Shown here: positions 59,568-64,000 of the stretch, in pieces
Layout of the letters: each line of letters opens with the position of its first letter
Position numbering within the stretch: position 1 is the first letter of the stretch
From: Dioscorea cayenensis subsp. rotundata
Taxonomy: Eukaryota; Streptophyta; Magnoliopsida; Dioscoreales; Dioscoreaceae
Assembly: GCF_009730915.1 (NCBI RefSeq)
Contig: NC_052477.1
Location: forward strand, 26,554,578 to 26,618,577
Direction: 5' to 3'
DNA length: 64,000 nt
Made by a program: the position numbers and the translations under genes
The notes under the pieces: model-generated
The model's input: only the letters and a program-made list of their open reading frames with translations
Told to the model about the DNA's origin: nothing
The model's database searches: none

Positions 59568-62180
59568 TGTAATAACCAGCATCTAACTTAGGTCTTGTTA
59601 TAGGGTATTATGGTAATTTTGTGATTTTTAATGATTTTCATGAGATAATGGGGGTGTTTTGGAAATTTTTTCTAGTTATATAAAAAACCTCAAATCTCTT
59701 AACCTAGCCCTAAGTTTCCCCAATTGATCCCCTTTTCTTCTTCAAATCCTTCTTGAAGAAGTCTTGGAGCAATAATCTCAATCTTTTCCCTCTTCATTGA
59801 TTGAAAAACTAAGGTAAGATCCTCATCTTTTCTTTTTCATAATCTTTCATTTTGATCTTAGCATCATAATGCATCTTCTCCCTCAATCTTCATAATCCCC
59901 CAATGCTTTGGTTTGAGATATTTGAAATCTTATTATCTATATGTTTGAGTTCATCGTTTTGGAGTTAATTGTGAGGAGTTTCTTGTTGATTGATAGTGTA
60001 TTTTAGATCTAGGGTTTTGTAGATCTATTAAACCTTTAATGGGTTCATTATATGTTGATTTCTTGGTTAGATTCAAGATTTTCTTTATTAGATTTAAAGA
60101 AAACTTGTATAAAATATCATATGATTGTGACCCTTGTTTTTCTTGTGCAATTATCACCTACTTGTTGACATATTTTCATGCTCCCTAGATCCTTACGGGT
60201 GTAAGGATACCCGTAAAGACTCTTTCCCAACCTTTTCGCGAAGCTTATGGCCAACTTTATCGGCTTAAGGGTGCAAGGGGCTTACCGGCATAAGTAGCCT
60301 ATAAGGATCTTACGGGAATAAGCAACTCGTAAGTGTGCCCATAAGGTCCTCTGTCAAGTTCTTACGGTCGAAAGTAGGTCGTAAGGAGCCTGTAAAGTGT
60401 TTAGATAGATAGGGATTTATGGCTCGTAACCGACCCAAATCCTTCATACATTGCATATGGCTCAAATTATGCATATGTCACTCCTACATACATATTTTTA
60501 GTTGAATTTGCTAGTTGGCTTTGCTCTTAGGTGGGTAAGCTTCGACCAAGGCCAAGGGGTCACCCTCATCATTTGGTCCAAGGCCAGCCCAAGCCCGATC
60601 CAAACCCAATCCAATGTTAATGTTTGACGGGTCAGTCAAAGGCCGACCCAAACAAACCTTGATTTGGATATGGATATCATTTTTAAATGATGAGCCGGCC
60701 TGCAAGCTAGCCCTTTTGGACTTTTTTTATGCTGATCCAACATGATGGCCCATGAGCTAACCCATTGAATTTATTATTAAATATTATTAATATAATTTTT
60801 AAAAAATATCACAAAAAATATACAATGATAGAATAAGTAGGTGTCAACCTAGTATGGGATTTACCCATATTTTAGTTTTGCAATATTTTTCTTAAGTGAA
60901 AATTTATTAATACTAATCAATTAATAAAATTATTCATTTTTTTTTATTTTTAAATCATCACAAAGATTAATTAAGTAAATTTAAAAAAGAAAAATAACAG
61001 GGGGCCAATTTGTGCCGAATCCAACGGGCTGATCCTAGCCCGATCCAATAATTGATCCAAAAAGCCAAGCCACGGGCTTCATATTTAAAATTTGGGCCGG
61101 CCCAAACTATTCATGAGGCTCATCGGATTTGGGCTTTGGTTGGGCTAAAGCCTAAATTTTTTGGACTGGACTGGCTTGGCCCGGCCCAATGATGAGAGTG
61201 AGCAAGGAGCTTGCAAAGGAGTATCACATCTACGGTCTTAGACTTATGAGTCTAAGCACCATGAATAGATACCTTCCTTACCAAATGTTTTAAAACGGTT
61301 TTACTATTTGGATGCAAAGAACTTTACTTCCTATTTTATGATGTTTTTATTAACCATTTTCTTATATTATTAAAATGAGTTATAGTGGCTTCTTAATCCG
61401 GTTTTATTGACATGTCTTTATCATGAATGTTCTCACCGCACTAGTGATCTCAGAGGCCAACACCAAGATGTGCCTAGTTTTATATTTGAAAATGGATAAC
61501 TAACCTTGGAGGTCCCATTCTTCATTGTGACGGCTGTTAAGTTTGGGGACGACTTTTGTGGCTAACCTTTTTACTAAACTTGATTTTTTGCACATGCATA
61601 TTGGGTTTATGACTTTACGTGGAACTACTTATTATACCAAAAAAATCTATTTATCGATTTTGTTTATGTAATGATGTTATTTATAGAAAAGCGTTGATGA
61701 AGAATATTTATTCTCTTTTAGTAAACATCGAGAAACTGCCCTAACCACTCTCTAAATAACTCATGTTACTCACCCACTCTATTTCCATTTTTCCGGGTGG
61801 TGTTTGATAGAGTCATTGTGAGTTAGGGGTGTGCGCTTGGCTCCATCCATCTATGCTATCTTTTCAGTTCATGTTACTAGAGTTTGTTCCATCATTTGAA
61901 ATTGGTTTAAGTGGATCCACTATTGTGTAATTAATGTTTAACTTTGGTATTTCTACTCCTATTGTTAACAATATCGAACTTCTATAATCTAGTTGACATT
62001 ATATTTATCTATGCTATCTTTTCAATGCTATACATTATATATATATACAATATTTTTCTCGTAATAGATGTTGACATGATATTTTTCCTTGCGTTGCCTT
62101 GGGGATGGTGGATGTATATGTCACCTACTTCAGGGCAACGCGTGATTACCACATGTTCGATAATGGGTTGGGGCATGACA
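59568..62180 (+). mobile_element. Second Ty3-type LTR, about 2.6 kb
   Basis: Starts TGTAATAACC at 59568 and ends GGTTGGGGCATGACA at 62180, matching the minus-strand LTR's TGTAATGTCC start and GGCGTGACA end. No convincing 5-bp duplication (TTTAG versus TTGAT), so it may be one LTR of a longer or rearranged element. Its weak GGCCAACACCAAGATGTGCC block (61457) corresponds to GGCCAACGCCAAGAAATGCG at 58279. A hAT-like MITE sits inside it. Confidence 0.55.
60561..61200. mobile_element. hAT-like MITE (about 640 bp) nested in an LTR
   Basis: The left end is CACCCTCATCATTTGGTCCA, and the right end, reverse complemented, is CACTCTCATCATTGGGCCGG. Subterminal DNA is dense in GGCC/GCCCAA words (AGCCCGATCC, GGGCCGGCCC), as in hAT binding arrays. 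The flanks CAAGGGGT and CAAGGAGC agree at 6 of 8 positions with a two-base shift, a plausible worn 8-bp duplication. No transposase. Confidence 0.6.
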
Positions 62181-63720
62181 TTGATAGAGACACAAGTGTA
62201 CGTGTCGATCACGTATTATAAGTGTGCATAAAGTAAGATGTCGGTCCACAAAGAAGAATGAGAATATTAGTAGTAACCCTACTTCTGAAAATTAGCCTAA
62301 TCGATCAAAACGATATGTATGTAAACAAATAAAAATAAAGCAAGAAATATATAAATAAAATATGAGAGAAATCAGGGGAAAATGATTTCGGGCATAGCAT
62401 CCATCTAGGGTTTGATAAAGTGCACGACAAAGTTTGTCTATGCATGCAATCTTATTTGAGCTGAGAAGCTTTAGAATTACACTAAACCCCTTGGTAGAGG
62501 GTGAAAAGTAACTGAATCGAGAAGAGCTGATATAGTCATCCACACAATCGCATTAACACTCTATGAGATACCACTATGGGCTAATGAGAATCTCTTAAGT
62601 AGGTAATCCCTCTTATGAGGAAAGATTACCCCTAATCCGATTAAAGAGTGAAAATGCGATTTCTCCTAAAATCTACTCCGCATGATTGCAAAAGAGCGTG
62701 GAGATACTCATTACCTCACTCGGGAGAATTGAGGGAGATAGAGTTCCAAAGTACCCTATGTCTAGGCTTACTCACAATTCCCTTTAATCACGGCATGTCT
62801 TTTATTAGATGGGAATTTCTTCTCATCACAAAACACATTGGGTATGACAACTAGGGCTTTCGCCACAATAGCAATCAAGCATTCAAACACGCAATTAGAC
62901 TCAAATAGAATGCTTTGCAATAAAAAAATAAGTAAATTACATGAATCCAACAACCAATGTCAAAGAGTAAATTCTAGAATTCAACTATGCCCAAACATCT
63001 ACAAATTAGCCCTCCATTAGTAGAGGGTAATCATTCAACAAGCAAGACACGATAAGAGACATTAAAAATGTAAAAACACCCTTCTTAATTGTACCATAGG
63101 TGAATCGCCAAAGAAAGACTATGAAAGCTTTTTGTACACGCCGCCAAGGTGAGATTGGCGGCTATAGTTTCCTATCCCCTTGAATGTAGATCCAAATCTC
63201 CTCTACAATCACCCTTTGAGCCCTGGAGATTCGTCTCCTTCTTACCCTAGCTTCGTCTCCAAAAAGAATCCAAGAAAAACTAAAGAATGCCCTAAAAATC
63301 CTCATCAGATCTATTTATACTCGGCTAATTACGGGCGTAAGGATGTCACCGTAAGGAACTGGAGAAGATGGGTCACGAGCCTTATGGGAACATTTACGCC
63401 CTTAAGTTCCATCCCCAAGGTCCTCTATCTGTGTTACAGTTCAGCTTACGGCTGTAAGCGATGGACCGTAAGCTTCACTGTGATGCACCTTGTAACTGCC
63501 TTTACAGCATAAGCTTTGGTTATAAACTCTTCTGGATGGTCCTTACGGGCGCAAGTCCTGCCCATAAGGCCCTTTTGATTTGGCTATAAACTCCTCCTCA
63601 AGTATGCCCGCAAGGTTCTCTAAAAAGTGCTTATGGCCATAAGTCAAGCCATTAGCTGCTTGTAAGACATCCAGTTGGTCTTGTCCTTTGTTTAATCGAT
63701 GCTGAGAAAGCTCCAACTTT
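62181..63720. repeat. Retroelement-derived DNA, second copy of the 53-54.6 kb family
   Basis: Matches 53990-54620 from about 62930 on (see that entry), including a run of TTACGG...GTAAG palindromes at 63330-63660. No intact gene; frames are under 110 codons and unrecognised. Confidence 0.5.
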
Positions 63721-64000
63721 TTCATTTAAGGTCTAGAATGCTTGGTTTGGTTCTCCCTCATCTTTAAGTGTTACCCAAAGGCTAAAATGTAAGACACACT
63801 AGATTTAGCATCAAATTCTACAATATAATCCTTATACAAGTCGAATGAGTGCACAAAGTGGTATGAAATATTAAAATGTTATACATTCATCAGATATTTA
63901 CCTTCTCATTCTCTCCTAGACTGAATTCATTCCCATCATGCAAATGCTCCCCCCTTTTAAAATGGCATACTACCAGTTAAACTCAATTCGCTGGAGGGAT
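63721..64000. other. Window end, nothing assigned
   Basis: Low-information sequence; no feature seen. Confidence 0.4.

Overview
This is nuclear DNA of a flowering plant, AT-rich and mostly repeats. The evidence is intron-containing genes of plant-only or plant-typical families (EIN3-like, R2R3-MYB, plant-type NADH-cytochrome b5 reductase) and the mix of transposons: Ty3 LTR elements, Mutator-like, hAT, MITEs and a tRNA-derived SINE. I cannot name the species. Two runs of exactly 1000 N mark unsized assembly gaps.

Layout. 1-5000: an EIN3/EIL ethylene-signalling transcription factor on the minus strand, with a probable 1.35 kb intron in its 5' leader. 5-19 kb: AT-rich intergenic DNA with microsatellites, a Stowaway-like MITE, two SINE-like copies, a clean hAT element with an 8-bp target-site duplication, and a decayed mTERF-like fragment. 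19.4-21.5 kb: tandem repeats, including about 15 copies of a 60-bp unit that carries a hairpin. 21.9-26.4 kb: a badly decayed Ty3 gag-to-protease region running into the first gap. 27.4-40.8 kb: nested transposons, namely an LTR inserted into a Mutator transposase pseudogene, two more copies of the 5' part of that Mutator family, and a Mutator-like element (about 35.36-40.83 kb) that carries a Ulp1-protease-like fragment and is interrupted by a solo LTR with a perfect 5-bp duplication.

42.7-47.2 kb is the second genic island: a subgroup-1 R2R3-MYB gene (plus strand, reading frame broken) and a nine-exon NADH-cytochrome b5 reductase gene (minus strand, with one GC-AG intron). 47.6-51.8 kb holds a MITE, a SINE and a large inverted repeat that ends at the second gap. 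52.8-64 kb is nested LTR retrotransposon DNA, including two gag copies lying head to head and three clusters of short TTACGG palindromes.

The three host genes are unrelated and have no operon-like relation. All three show one-base frame disruptions relative to their families, so residual assembly indels are at least as likely as three decaying genes. I found no CRISPR, rRNA or convincing tRNA gene. The least ordinary items are the Ulp1-carrying Mutator element, the 60-bp hairpin array, the inverted repeat at the gap, and the palindrome clusters in the LTR DNA.
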